Shown here: piece after piece, positions 12,273 through 20,053 of the stretch
Numbering within the stretch: the stretch's first letter is position 1
Layout of the letters: each line of letters starts with the position of its first letter
DNA from: Stutzerimonas balearica DSM 6083
GTDB taxonomy: Bacteria; Pseudomonadota; Gammaproteobacteria; Pseudomonadales; Pseudomonadaceae
Direction of reading: 5' to 3'
Length of the DNA stretch: 64,000 nucleotides
Assembly (NCBI RefSeq): GCF_000818015.1
Contig: NZ_CP007511.1
Span: 682,001-746,000 of the forward strand
Made by a program: the position numbers and the translations under genes
Notes under the pieces: generated by a model
The model's input: only the letters and a program-made list of their open reading frames with translations
What the model was told of the DNA's origin: nothing
The model's database searches: none

Positions 12273-12446
12273 TTAATCGTTGCTCGACTGACTGGAGGGT
12301 GGGGTGGGCTGCGGAATGGAAAGCTCCTGACTCACCTGCTGCAGAAACCACTCACGCATGGTCAACCCACGCGCCTTGAGTGCGGCGTAGATCTGCTGCT
12401 TTTGGGCAGGATCAACCTCGATCACAACGCGATTGCTAGTTTTCAT
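12273..12446 (-). CDS. Small partner protein of the DUF499 cluster
   Basis: This 57-residue protein (MKTSNRVVIEVDPAQKQQIY, then TMREWFLQQVSQEL) looks like a short ribbon-helix-helix or antitoxin-like regulator. It lies 23 bp upstream of the DUF499 start on the same strand, so the two were one operon. The ATG at 12446 is chosen because the residues before it in the longer frame look non-coding. The family placement is by resemblance only. It is intact although its partner is not. Confidence 0.6.
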   Translation of the reverse strand: MKTSNRVVIEVDPAQKQQIYAALKARGLTMREWFLQQVSQELSIPQPTPPSSQSSND

Positions 12447-12765
12447 AGGCATGGGCACCTGGCTTAGGTTTGTAACGTGACGTGATGTTATGTTCGAAGG
12501 GGAGGGGCTGGAAGCCCTGGCGTACATTAATTTATTTTCTCTTTTAGGAGCATCTTGAGGTAGGCCCCCGTGGCCTGGCCGTTACTTCTGCCAAGTACTA
12601 AAAACGGGGTACCGGCCGGTCATCATGGCCTTCGACTGCTCAGGGTTAAGATCCTGTTGTTGCTCCTGCCAGTTGCCTGATCAGACGAAACGTCCCCGGT
12701 ATGAGCGGCGGGCTGCTAGTCCAGATGCCGACTCGCCTGGGGACCAGCCCGAATTACACCGGGAC
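12447..12765. other. Intergenic stretch without a recognisable gene
   Basis: These 319 bp lie between the E2-like gene and the small DUF499 partner. They include an AT-rich patch near 12525-12545 that could hold the promoter for the small gene. I see no conserved ORF, repeat or terminator; open frames here are short and lack ribosome binding sites. Confidence 0.5.
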
Positions 12766-13539
12766 TTATGGGCTGAGTGGGCAGCTATCGCAGGAACCAC
12801 AGCAAGGCTTGCCGTGCATGGAGTCCCAATATTGCCGCTCAGCCTCTTCCCAGTCCCGCAATGCGAAAGCCAGTTCGGTAGCCTGCTTTGCATGGTCATG
12901 GCAGCGTCGAATTCGTTTAGGACGGCGGCGTCCATACAGGCCGCAGAAGCAGCGCCTTTTTTGGTTGATTACCCGCCGGGACTTTTCCCACACGCTAAAC
13001 AAAGGCACTGTTCCGGAGATCACATCCAAGATAGGTCGCTCTTTGGACTTTCTGCGCTTGAGCCCTAGCTGATTTACCGCAAGATCGTTAGCGATTTTGC
13101 CACTGATTGCGCTCGCAGCCTTCTGCGCTCGCAGTTGATGTCGAGCTGCGTCGCCGTGTGCCCACGCGGAACCATTCGGCCATCTGCGCAGAGTGCGAGC
13201 GCGCTCTTGAAGCTTTAGGTATTTGTAGATTGTCTCAAGCCAGGCACGAGCGGACGGCTCGTCTGAGACAGGAAGCGGATTGGCGCCCGCGTAAAACAGA
13301 CAGAACGTACCATCATAATTGATGTGCCGTTCCGGGCAAAAGCCTGGCAAGTGATGTGGTGTGCTTTCGCGTGCTTCTATCCATTCACCGTCTTGGCGTA
13401 AATGCAGCTTGTAGGGGAGCGTTCTCCCGTCCACCAGCCGAATCGGAAGATCAAGCGTTGCTGTCTGCGGAACGGATGTTACACAGGTACCCCCGAAATC
13501 TGGGGCGACCTGTGCAATCAGGTCGAGCGCTGTGCTCAA
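12766..13539 (-). CDS. E2-like (ubiquitin-conjugating-type) protein with cysteine-rich tail
   Basis: This 257-residue protein contains an E2-type signature, RHINYDGTFCL (71-81). It matches the eukaryotic HPN...G.ICL pattern with His72 and candidate catalytic Cys80. Strands before it (LDLPIRLVDGRTLPYKLHL) and a helix after it fit a prokaryotic E2 fold. The tail has a SEC-C-like CFCG...CH cluster (197-214) and CCGSCDSC (246-253), which probably bind zinc. It starts with TTG overlapping the cyclase stop (TTGA), so translation is coupled. In short CBASS operons an E2-only protein modifies the nucleotide synthase; a similar role for the cyclase is my inference. No E1 or JAB gene is present. Confidence 0.7.
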   Translation of the reverse strand: MSTALDLIAQVAPDFGGTCVTSVPQTATLDLPIRLVDGRTLPYKLHLRQDGEWIEARESTPHHLPGFCPERHINYDGTFCLFYAGANPLPVSDEPSARAWLETIYKYLKLQERARTLRRWPNGSAWAHGDAARHQLRAQKAASAISGKIANDLAVNQLGLKRRKSKERPILDVISGTVPLFSVWEKSRRVINQKRRCFCGLYGRRRPKRIRRCHDHAKQATELAFALRDWEEAERQYWDSMHGKPCCGSCDSCPLSP

Positions 13540-15080
13540 CGGCTGCCGTCTACTTTCTGGCGGGAGTGGGGCTGCACCTGACGCTCATCTGCGCGAATGA
13601 TGGCGGCGGAACCCGCATAGGCTTCCGAGCGAGCTTGCTTCGCAGATGCGTCCCCATCATCTGCCAGGGCTTCGGTAGCTTCGTTGTAGTCCAGGTGTGA
13701 TGTCTTACGACTCTTCCCAAACAGGTTCTGCACAGCTTTCGATGCTGCGTCGTAAGCTACTTGCCCGATCGCGGTTTCCACCCCCGAACACGCGCATTGG
13801 CGTTTCTCAGACTCGATCACGCTACGCCCGATAGCGCACCTAACTCTATTACCCTTGGCGCCCAGGCGCGTGACGGCTATTGGGCCCAGATCGAAGCCAA
13901 TCGCGAGGCCGAGGTCGCCGGTTTCAATACCTTCGGCGTTCAGCCGCTCAATTGCGAGATTGAAGCTGCTGCGCAGTGCACCTGCTAGCCGTGTGGCCTC
14001 GGATACTGACTTCTCTTCGTCAGTAGTATGCGCGGTGCCGTCACAGGATAGGGCTTGCACGCAGTCTCCGATGAAGCGCACCCGGCGCCCTTCGAAGTCG
14101 GAAGTCACGACCCGCTCCAGCTCGGAGCGGATGACATGCAAAGTCCGCACGACATCGTCGGTCTTCTCGTTGATGTGATCGGCCACGTAGGCTGTGAAGC
14201 CATCAATATCGGCGTAGAGGCTCACCATCTCCTGTCGCTTCGAGTTGGCCGGAGTCAGCGAGTAAATGTCCATATCACGCAGGGGTGGGGTTTGGCGGGA
14301 AAACTGGTAACCGCCAATGGGGTTCTTTTTCAGATCCTCACGCCACTCCTCGACGATCTCGTCGGACGTGACATCCAGCTTGGCCGCATCCTGACATGCC
14401 TTGATCTCTATCGCGGTTAGGGCAGATTTTTCCGGCTCATCGCTTTCCGCAAGGCCGATGGCCTTACGAGCATTGTTGGTCAGATAGATACCCCTGGCCT
14501 TGTTATTACTGGCCAGTTTCGCGGCATGGTTCGCTGGATCGCCCAGGAACAAGGGTTCGCGGTACCCGCTGCGGCCATTGTTTACAGCAAGAGCTAGGCC
14601 GGTATCGATGCCAATTCGAACCTTGGCTGCTGGGATTTGCTCATCGTCGTCGCCCGTCTCTGCAAGCACGTCAATGATCAATTGCGCAGTCGCAACGGCG
14701 CGTTGAACACGCTTGGTCTCAGCGCCGGACTCAGTGTTGTACGGCTTAGTGAAAAGGGAGTGCAGCCGCTGACTGTGGAAGTCGACGCGGCGCGCATCAA
14801 CCTTGTTGAGAATTCGCTTGACTGCCCGGTAGTGCTGGTCAAGAAAGCGCAGCGTGCGCTTGTGACACTCTGTGCCCTCGACTGCAGTGATGTTCAGCAT
14901 GTCCTCGAGATTCATGATGTCCGCATACATGTGGACCCCATCCACGCGGTACGCGGTACTGGTAGGAATCGATTCCAACGACATGTCGCGCACGTAATCC
15001 TTGATGGTGATTTCCTCAACATCAGCGATCTTCTGGTCTATGTGTTTTGCAGCGCGATCATGGTTCCAGCTCTTGCTCAT
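13536..15080 (-). CDS. pycC: Pycsar-type nucleotidyl cyclase with tandem cyclase domains
   Basis: The 514-residue protein has two class III cyclase domains. Domain 1 (about 46-230) has Asp54 in MYADIMNLEDM and LGDPANHAAKL (179-189), with the catalytic-type Asn184, but Gln104 replaces the second metal Asp. Domain 2 (about 285-455) has both metal aspartates, Asp291 in YADIDGF and Asp339 in FIGDC, but lacks the Asn motif. Together they could form one complete active site. With the TIR effector upstream, the protein fits PycC, which makes cCMP or cUMP after phage infection. The base made cannot be told from sequence. An AAGGAG site precedes the ATG at 15080. Confidence 0.8.
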   Translation of the reverse strand: MSKSWNHDRAAKHIDQKIADVEEITIKDYVRDMSLESIPTSTAYRVDGVHMYADIMNLEDMLNITAVEGTECHKRTLRFLDQHYRAVKRILNKVDARRVDFHSQRLHSLFTKPYNTESGAETKRVQRAVATAQLIIDVLAETGDDDEQIPAAKVRIGIDTGLALAVNNGRSGYREPLFLGDPANHAAKLASNNKARGIYLTNNARKAIGLAESDEPEKSALTAIEIKACQDAAKLDVTSDEIVEEWREDLKKNPIGGYQFSRQTPPLRDMDIYSLTPANSKRQEMVSLYADIDGFTAYVADHINEKTDDVVRTLHVIRSELERVVTSDFEGRRVRFIGDCVQALSCDGTAHTTDEEKSVSEATRLAGALRSSFNLAIERLNAEGIETGDLGLAIGFDLGPIAVTRLGAKGNRVRCAIGRSVIESEKRQCACSGVETAIGQVAYDAASKAVQNLFGKSRKTSHLDYNEATEALADDGDASAKQARSEAYAGSAAIIRADERQVQPHSRQKVDGSR

Positions 15081-15160
15081 CGATCACTCCTTCGGGTGAT
15101 TGGGCGCGCTGCAATGCGGTAGGCAAGCGCATGCCAAATTTGCTTGTTGACAGATATCCG

Positions 15161-16099
15161 TTACTTCGGTCCTAGCTTGTTGAAAATGGTGCGTAGCTGA
15201 TTGCAGGCTGGAGATAGGCTGGAGGGCAGCTGGTCTTCACTTTTCGTTAGGCGATATCCGATGGTTGTCAGCCCTTTCAGATCTGACGGCAGATGTACCT
15301 CGTCACCCCTAGGCTCAAGAAGGAAGGTTCGTGCCCTGCCAAGTCGTCCTACGAACAGGCCAAGCTCGAAAATGACGTTGTCGCGCGGCGTATTCTTGGT
15401 TTCCTCGCGCATTGTGACGGAGTCGTCCGGCTGTGCGATTGCGATGGCAAAATCGCACTCGTCCAGTTGCTCTTCGAGGCTTTCAAGGGCGTACTGCGAT
15501 GCGCGGAAAACGCCTTGTGTCCAGGTCTTTACGAAGAACTTGTCGTGCTCAAGGTTATTCTCGATTGCCCGGGCAATAGGGAGTGCCTCGACCGAGCAAA
15601 TGATGAATACGTGGGATGACTGATGGGCAGGAAGCACCATGTCGTTTCGCTGGTGTAGTCGATCGACCAGTTGCCGAGTGACCTGTCGCCAAACCGAGGG
15701 ATACGCGTCCGCAATGGACTTGAAGTCTGCCGCGCTGACCTTCAAGACAATCGAGGGCTCGGTGGCCAGTACAGTAGCAGAGCGCTTCGCTGTTGGGACC
15801 AGAGCAGCCATTTCTCCGACGTGATCGCCGCCCCCTCGTGTTGCGACTTCACGATCATGGACCTTCACCTGGAAATGCCCTGTGATGATGAAATAAACCT
15901 CGGAGTCCTCCGCGTCCTCGGTAATGAGCACAGCATCCTTAGCGATCTCCTCCAGCGTTCCTACCTCTGCGAGGCGGCGTGCTAGGTCTTGATTTCCGAG
16001 TACCAGCTTCTGCTCAAGCAGTACTTCCTCAAGAACGGCGCGGCCTGACGGCCCTTCAAAGCGATCGATCAACTTCCCAGTAGTCATGATGGTGAGCAT
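15161..16099 (-). CDS. pycTIR: Cyclic-nucleotide-activated TIR-like effector (PycTIR type)
   Basis: This 312-residue protein joins a cNMP-binding domain (about 31-150) to a C-terminal TIR-like/CAP12 domain (163-285). The phosphate-binding cassette is GGDHVGEMAAL followed by KRSAT. The TIR-like domain has VFIICSVEALPIARAIE, the candidate catalytic Glu209-Glu210 region, and NVIFELGLFVGRLGRAR. In Pycsar systems such effectors degrade NAD+ when they bind the cyclic pyrimidine nucleotide, aborting infection. The gene lies 80 bp upstream of the cyclase on the same strand. ATG codons at 16099 and 16087 are both possible starts. The domain calls are firm; the activity is by family. Confidence 0.82.
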   Translation of the reverse strand: MLTIMTTGKLIDRFEGPSGRAVLEEVLLEQKLVLGNQDLARRLAEVGTLEEIAKDAVLITEDAEDSEVYFIITGHFQVKVHDREVATRGGGDHVGEMAALVPTAKRSATVLATEPSIVLKVSAADFKSIADAYPSVWRQVTRQLVDRLHQRNDMVLPAHQSSHVFIICSVEALPIARAIENNLEHDKFFVKTWTQGVFRASQYALESLEEQLDECDFAIAIAQPDDSVTMREETKNTPRDNVIFELGLFVGRLGRARTFLLEPRGDEVHLPSDLKGLTTIGYRLTKSEDQLPSSLSPACNQLRTIFNKLGPK

Positions 16100-16258
16100 T
16101 CCCTTGCGAAGAGGTTGCGGGGGCGTTCACAGAGAAATGGGGACGTGCGTCACCCTTTCAAGGGGCGCTGAAGAAAAGATCTGGGCATGGCGGGCGCTCA
16201 GGGACGCAGGTTCAAACTCTGTTTGATTGCATTCGGGAGTAGTGGGCCGAATGTTCAG

Positions 16259-16453
16259 TGTCAAACATTTTGTGCTGTAAGACCTGACGTGCTCTGGTAC
16301 ACCTGTCAAACCTTCTCTTGATTGGCGTCAGTTTTTGTCAATCAATGGGGGTGAGTTTGACGGTCAATGGGGAGTCGCCGAAATAGCATCATAGGTAGGG
16401 ATTACGGGCGATTTGGCGGTGTCAATCGAAGGAACGTAATTTGATACCTGACA
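16259..16453. repeat. TGTCAA repeat cluster, candidate transposon right end
   Basis: The motif TGTCAA(A/T)C occurs at 16259-16266, 16304-16311, 16336-16343 and 16420-16427. An inverted copy (GTTTGAC, 16355-16361) and a nearby GGTCAATG also occur, and the cluster ends with TGACA at 16449-16453. Clustered transposase-binding repeats ending in TGTCA/TGACA are typical of Tn7, Tn402 and Tn5053-like element ends. Lower-GC accessory genes lie left and core genes start 33 bp to the right. No gene is seen in 16100-16485. The other end would be outside the window. Confidence 0.5.
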
Positions 16454-16485
16454 CTACTGGCCGGACGACCCGCTGCAGGCCGAAC

Positions 16486-17247
16486 CTACGGCGCGCGCGA
16501 AGCCGCGGCGCTGAGGCTGCCCTCCGGCAGGCTGGGCAGGCGGCCGGCGGCGCGCAGTGCGAGAAAGGCGCGGTCCAGGTCGGCCAGCACCGCCGCGCTG
16601 TCGGCGATATGGCGCGACACGATGAAATGGATCGGCACCTGCTGCAGCACCAAGTGCGGCAGCGGCTCGAGGCCCTGGTCACGCCGGGCCTGTTCGGCCG
16701 GCAGCTGGTAGTCGAGCAGGTAGTCCGCGCGGCGATAGCGCAGCATGGCCAGTGCCGACTCGTGCGTGGCGGTGCGCAGCAGGCGGATGTCCAGCGCCGG
16801 GTCCTGGAGCAGCTGATTGACGCTCGGCCAGTAGCTGTAGCCATTGATGACGATCACACCCTGGCCGACCAGGCTCTCGGGAATGCGCGGCGTCGGCGTG
16901 TCGGCGCGGTGATACAGATTGAGATCGACCCGGCCGAGGCTATGCGCGGACTCGCGCGTATGCGCACGCAGCTCCGGCTTGCCGGGTGCGCCGAGCCAGA
17001 TGTCGACGCTACCGCTCTTCAGGGCCGTATACAGACGTGCGCTGGGCAGGCGCCGGAAGCGCGGGCGATAACCGGCACGGCGCAGCACCAGACGGGTCAG
17101 TTCCGCCATCTCGCCACGTGTCACACCGTGCGAATCGCCGTACATCACGGGCGAAAAATCGTAATACCCCACCGTCAGCGTTCGTCCTGCGGCCTGCGCC
17201 TGACTGACGGCGGCCAAACCCAGCAGCAATACGAAAATTGGCAGCAT
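16486..17247 (-). CDS. Periplasmic amino-acid-type substrate-binding protein
   Basis: This 253-residue protein starts with a signal peptide (MLPIFVLLLGLAAVSQAQA) and has the SBP_bac_3 fold: a VGYYDFSPVMYGD opening strand, then VDIWLGAPGKPE and an ADYLLDYQLPAEQ hinge strand. It is of the kind found as a lone transporter-like sensor protein in pseudomonads. No permease or ATPase gene is near, so it may be a stand-alone protein. The start at 17247 is chosen because the signal peptide begins there. The gene ends 33 bp from the apparent transposon end, which did not disrupt it. Confidence 0.75.
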   Translation of the reverse strand: MLPIFVLLLGLAAVSQAQAAGRTLTVGYYDFSPVMYGDSHGVTRGEMAELTRLVLRRAGYRPRFRRLPSARLYTALKSGSVDIWLGAPGKPELRAHTRESAHSLGRVDLNLYHRADTPTPRIPESLVGQGVIVINGYSYWPSVNQLLQDPALDIRLLRTATHESALAMLRYRRADYLLDYQLPAEQARRDQGLEPLPHLVLQQVPIHFIVSRHIADSAAVLADLDRAFLALRAAGRLPSLPEGSLSAAASRAP

Positions 17248-17385
17248 TCGATACACGGTTGCGCTTCCCTGGCGGCGAGGGCGCACAGGATGCGCACTCG
17301 TGCCGTGCTTGTCCATGCACCGCTTGTCGCGGCGGGGCGGGTGGTAGCTGACTATGCTCTAGAGCAAAAGGCCGGAGAGCTCCGC

Positions 17386-18225
17386 ATGCGCCGCAAGGTA
17401 TTCGTCAGCAAGGTGTTCGATCGCAAGGTAGTCGTCATCACCGGCGGTTGTGCCGGCATCGGTCGCGCGCTCGCGGTGCGCATGGCCCAGGCCGGCGCGC
17501 GGCTGGCGATCCTCGATCTGGACCAGGCGGCGCTGGACAGCCTCGTTCAGCATCTGCACAGCCATCACAACGCCGATGCCCTCGGCCTGCGTTGCGACGT
17601 CGCCGACCCCCAGGCGGTGCAGCAGGCACTGGCGCTGGTGATCGAGCGCTTCGGGGGCATCGACATCCTCGTCAACAATGCCGGCATCACTCACCGTAGC
17701 CGGATCGCCGACACCCGGCTGGCAGTGTTCGAGCGGGTCATGGCGGTGAACTTCTACGGCGCGCTGCACTGCACCCAGGCTGCGCTGCCATCGTTGCTCG
17801 AGCGGCAGGGACAGATCATCGTGCTCAGCTCGCTGTCGCAGTACGCGCCGGTACCCAACCGCGGCGCTTACAACGCCAGCAAGCATGCCCTGCACGGGCT
17901 GTTCGAAACCTTGCGCGGCGAGCTGGTCGGCAGCGGCATGAACGTCATGCTGGTCTGCCCGGGCTACACTGCAACCGACCTGCGCAAGAACGTCCTGGTC
18001 GGCGATGGCTCCACCGCGCCGCATCCGGCACTGGCGCTTGGGCGCCTGGCCTCGCCGCAAGACGTGGCCGAAGCCATCTACCAAGGGGCGCTCAAGCGCC
18101 GGCGCCTGCTGGTGCTGTCCAACCTGAGCTGGAAGGCGCGGCTGGTGGCGCGGCTTTTTCCGCGTCTCTACGAGCGCTTCCTGCTGCCGCGGCTGCTTGC
18201 CGGTCGGCAGGTGGTGCAGGCCTAG
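17386..18225 (+). CDS. Short-chain dehydrogenase/reductase
   Basis: The 279-residue protein has the SDR cofactor motif TGGCAGIG, an NNAG stability motif, a catalytic Ser in LSSLSQYAP and the YNASK pair. Its C-terminus has a basic, hydrophobic segment (WKARLVARLFPRLYERF) seen in membrane-associated SDRs that act on lipids. An upstream GGAGAG site with 6-nt spacing fixes the ATG at 17386; the open frame extends far upstream, but that part is antisense to the binding-protein gene. The substrate is unknown. Confidence 0.85.
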   Translation: MRRKVFVSKVFDRKVVVITGGCAGIGRALAVRMAQAGARLAILDLDQAALDSLVQHLHSHHNADALGLRCDVADPQAVQQALALVIERFGGIDILVNNAGITHRSRIADTRLAVFERVMAVNFYGALHCTQAALPSLLERQGQIIVLSSLSQYAPVPNRGAYNASKHALHGLFETLRGELVGSGMNVMLVCPGYTATDLRKNVLVGDGSTAPHPALALGRLASPQDVAEAIYQGALKRRRLLVLSNLSWKARLVARLFPRLYERFLLPRLLAGRQVVQA

Positions 18226-18228
18226 CCT

Positions 18229-18627
18229 TCAGCCCATGTCCCAGTAGGCGGCCTCGATCTTGTGGCCGTCCAGGTCGCGGACGAAGCAGCCGTAATAGGC
18301 CTCGCCGTAGTCGGCACGGGGCCCCGGCGCGCCCTCGTCGCTGGCGCCGGCCGCCAGTGCCGCCCGGTGGAAGGCATCCACCGCGGCGCGGTCATTGGCG
18401 AAGAAGCCGACGTGGGTACCGTTGCCCACCGTTGCCGGGGCTCCGTCGATTGGCGTCTGCAACCAGAATTCCGGGTATTCGCGACCCCAGGCAATCGCCC
18501 CCGGATGCGCCATGATCCGTTGGCAGCCGAGGGGCGCAAGGACCTGGTCGTAAAAAGCGGCCGCCTCCTCGAAGCGGTTGGTGCCTAGCGAGATGTGCGA
18601 CAGGATGCTGGGGTTGGTCGTGCTCAT
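18229..18627 (-). CDS. VOC (glyoxalase/bleomycin-resistance) family protein
   Basis: This 132-residue protein is a single vicinal-oxygen-chelate unit: ILSHISLGTNRFEEAAAFYD at the start, HVGFFA in the middle and DLDGHKIEA at the end. These proteins bind a metal and act in isomerase, dioxygenase or drug-binding roles. The start at 18627 (MSTTNPS) follows a GAGGAC site. The exact activity cannot be told. It converges on the SDR gene with only 3 bp between them. Confidence 0.8.
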   Translation of the reverse strand: MSTTNPSILSHISLGTNRFEEAAAFYDQVLAPLGCQRIMAHPGAIAWGREYPEFWLQTPIDGAPATVGNGTHVGFFANDRAAVDAFHRAALAAGASDEGAPGPRADYGEAYYGCFVRDLDGHKIEAAYWDMG

Positions 18628-18693
18628 GGCGGCGGGTCCTCGGTGGGGAAGCACAAGCCTAGCAAGCCCCTGGCCGATTGCCCGCCGGAGCGA

Positions 18694-19362
18694 TCAGCCG
18701 TCGTTGCGCTCCTGGCCGGTACAGAGCATGAAGCAGCGGAACAGCATGACCGTGGGCAGCAGTTGCAGCAGGCCGACGAGCGCATCCAGCAGCAGCTTCA
18801 CGAACAGGCCCCCCGCGCTCGCTTCGGCAGGGCTGGCGAGCCAGGCCTCGAGCAGCCAGAGCGGCAGCATGACGCTCAGTACGCAGCCAAGCACCAGCAG
18901 GAAGTGCCCGCGGGTCAGCTCGAAACTCGCCTTCACCGCCGCAAGCGGTGTGTGGCCGCGCAGTACCAGCAGGTATTCGGCAAAGGCCACGCGCACCATT
19001 ACCCAGATTCCGGGCAGGACGAACAGCGAGGCGCCAAGCATGATCAGCAGCGTGGTCAGCCCCGTGAGGACTGCCAGCGCCGGCCACAGCGGCAGGGCAC
19101 GGGCGAGGACGTCGCGCAGCGCCGGCTCATGGCCGCGGCTGCGCGCGTCGATGAAGAGAACCAGCGCGCCGGTATACAGCGGGTAGAACAGCAGGCCGAT
19201 CAGCAGGTCCTGCGCCGGCATCGTCGCACCGCCGAACAGGTGGTCGGCGCCCAGACGGGTGAGACTTTCCAGGGCGATCAGCGGCAGACACAGGCGGGCG
19301 ATCGTGGCGAAGTGACGCGAGTAGAAGAACCAGGCATCGCGCAGGATGGTGAATACGTTCAT
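18694..19362 (-). CDS. YciC-family inner-membrane protein
   Basis: The 222-residue protein has about six hydrophobic spans and the N-terminal MNVFTILRDAWFFYSRHF typical of the YciC (UPF0259) family. Further hallmarks are GIWVMVRVAFAEYLLVLRG and the FELTRGHFLLVLG region. Members are inner-membrane proteins of unknown function. The start at 19362 gives this conserved N-terminus. Confidence 0.75.
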   Translation of the reverse strand: MNVFTILRDAWFFYSRHFATIARLCLPLIALESLTRLGADHLFGGATMPAQDLLIGLLFYPLYTGALVLFIDARSRGHEPALRDVLARALPLWPALAVLTGLTTLLIMLGASLFVLPGIWVMVRVAFAEYLLVLRGHTPLAAVKASFELTRGHFLLVLGCVLSVMLPLWLLEAWLASPAEASAGGLFVKLLLDALVGLLQLLPTVMLFRCFMLCTGQERNDG

Positions 19363-19464
19363 GCGTAAGCGGCAGGGCATGGCCAGCGAAGGGCGACACT
19401 TTAGCCGAAGCGGCCGAGGCGCGACACGCATCGCCTATACTGGGGCGCCCCGCGCGAGGTGCCC

Positions 19465-19938
19465 GTGAAGAAGATCGCCCTGTTTGCCGACGTGCAAAAC
19501 CTCTATTACACCGTGCGCCAGGCCTACGGCTGCCATTTCGACTATGCGGCGCTGTGGGCGGACGTCAGCCGCCGCGGGCAGATCGTCGAAGCCTATGCCT
19601 ATGCCATCGAGCGCGGCGATCCGCGCCAGCAGCAGTTCCAGCAGATCCTGCGCAACCTCGGCTTCACGGTCAGGCTCAAGCCCTACATCCAGCGCAGTGA
19701 CGGCTCGGCGAAGGGTGACTGGGACGTCGGCATCACCATCGACGTGCTGGATGCCGCCGTACGTGTCGATGAGGTGGTGCTGGCCTCCGGTGACGGTGAT
19801 TTCGACCTGCTGCTCGAGCGGGTGCGGGCCGGTGGCGCCGAAGCGACGGCCTACGGCGTGCCGGGGCTCACCGCGCAGTCGTTGATCCGTGCGGCGACGC
19901 GTTATGTGCCGATCGAGGGTGATCTGCTGTTGCGCTGA
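19465..19938 (+). CDS. NYN domain protein (LabA/DUF88 family)
   Basis: This 157-residue protein begins KKIALFADVQNLYYTVRQAY, the first acidic motif of the NYN/PIN-like nuclease fold. Further acidic motifs are KGDWDVGITIDVL and VVLASGDGDFDLLLE, which give the metal-binding aspartates. Such proteins are predicted RNases. Two GTG codons (19459, 19465) could start it; GAGG at 19456-19459 has proper spacing only to the second. It stands alone before the dxs operon. Confidence 0.85.
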   Translation: MKKIALFADVQNLYYTVRQAYGCHFDYAALWADVSRRGQIVEAYAYAIERGDPRQQQFQQILRNLGFTVRLKPYIQRSDGSAKGDWDVGITIDVLDAAVRVDEVVLASGDGDFDLLLERVRAGGAEATAYGVPGLTAQSLIRAATRYVPIEGDLLLR

Positions 19939-19969
19939 ATGCGCGGAGGAGAGGGTCGAGGCGGAGGTT

Positions 19970-20043
19970 GGTGGAAAATGCTTCGCAGTTTTCCACCCTA
20001 CGGCCGCGTCAGACGTAGGGTGGATGACGCTCCACCCATCCAC
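19970..20043. repeat. REP-like inverted repeat pair, copy 1
   Basis: The unit GGTGGAAAATGC...TTTTCCACCCTACG (19970-20002) forms a hairpin, and a second degraded hairpin with GTAGGGTGGATG follows (20014-20043). The same GTGGAAAA/TTTTCCAC-CCTACG unit occurs at 41.9 and 48.2 kb in this window. It lies between the NYN gene and the 3' end of dxs. Confidence 0.75.
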
Positions 20044-20053
20044 CGAACCGACG

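Noticed and set aside
12000-16200. Possible CBASS system because of the E2-like protein
   Set aside because: The nucleotide-making enzyme is a class III cyclase, not a CD-NTase, and the effector has a cNMP-binding domain, so Pycsar fits better.
16441-17385. A long in-frame extension upstream of the SDR gene giving a 594-residue protein
   Set aside because: The extension is antisense to the substrate-binding protein gene and has no protein-like motifs; a good ribosome site lies before the ATG at 17386.
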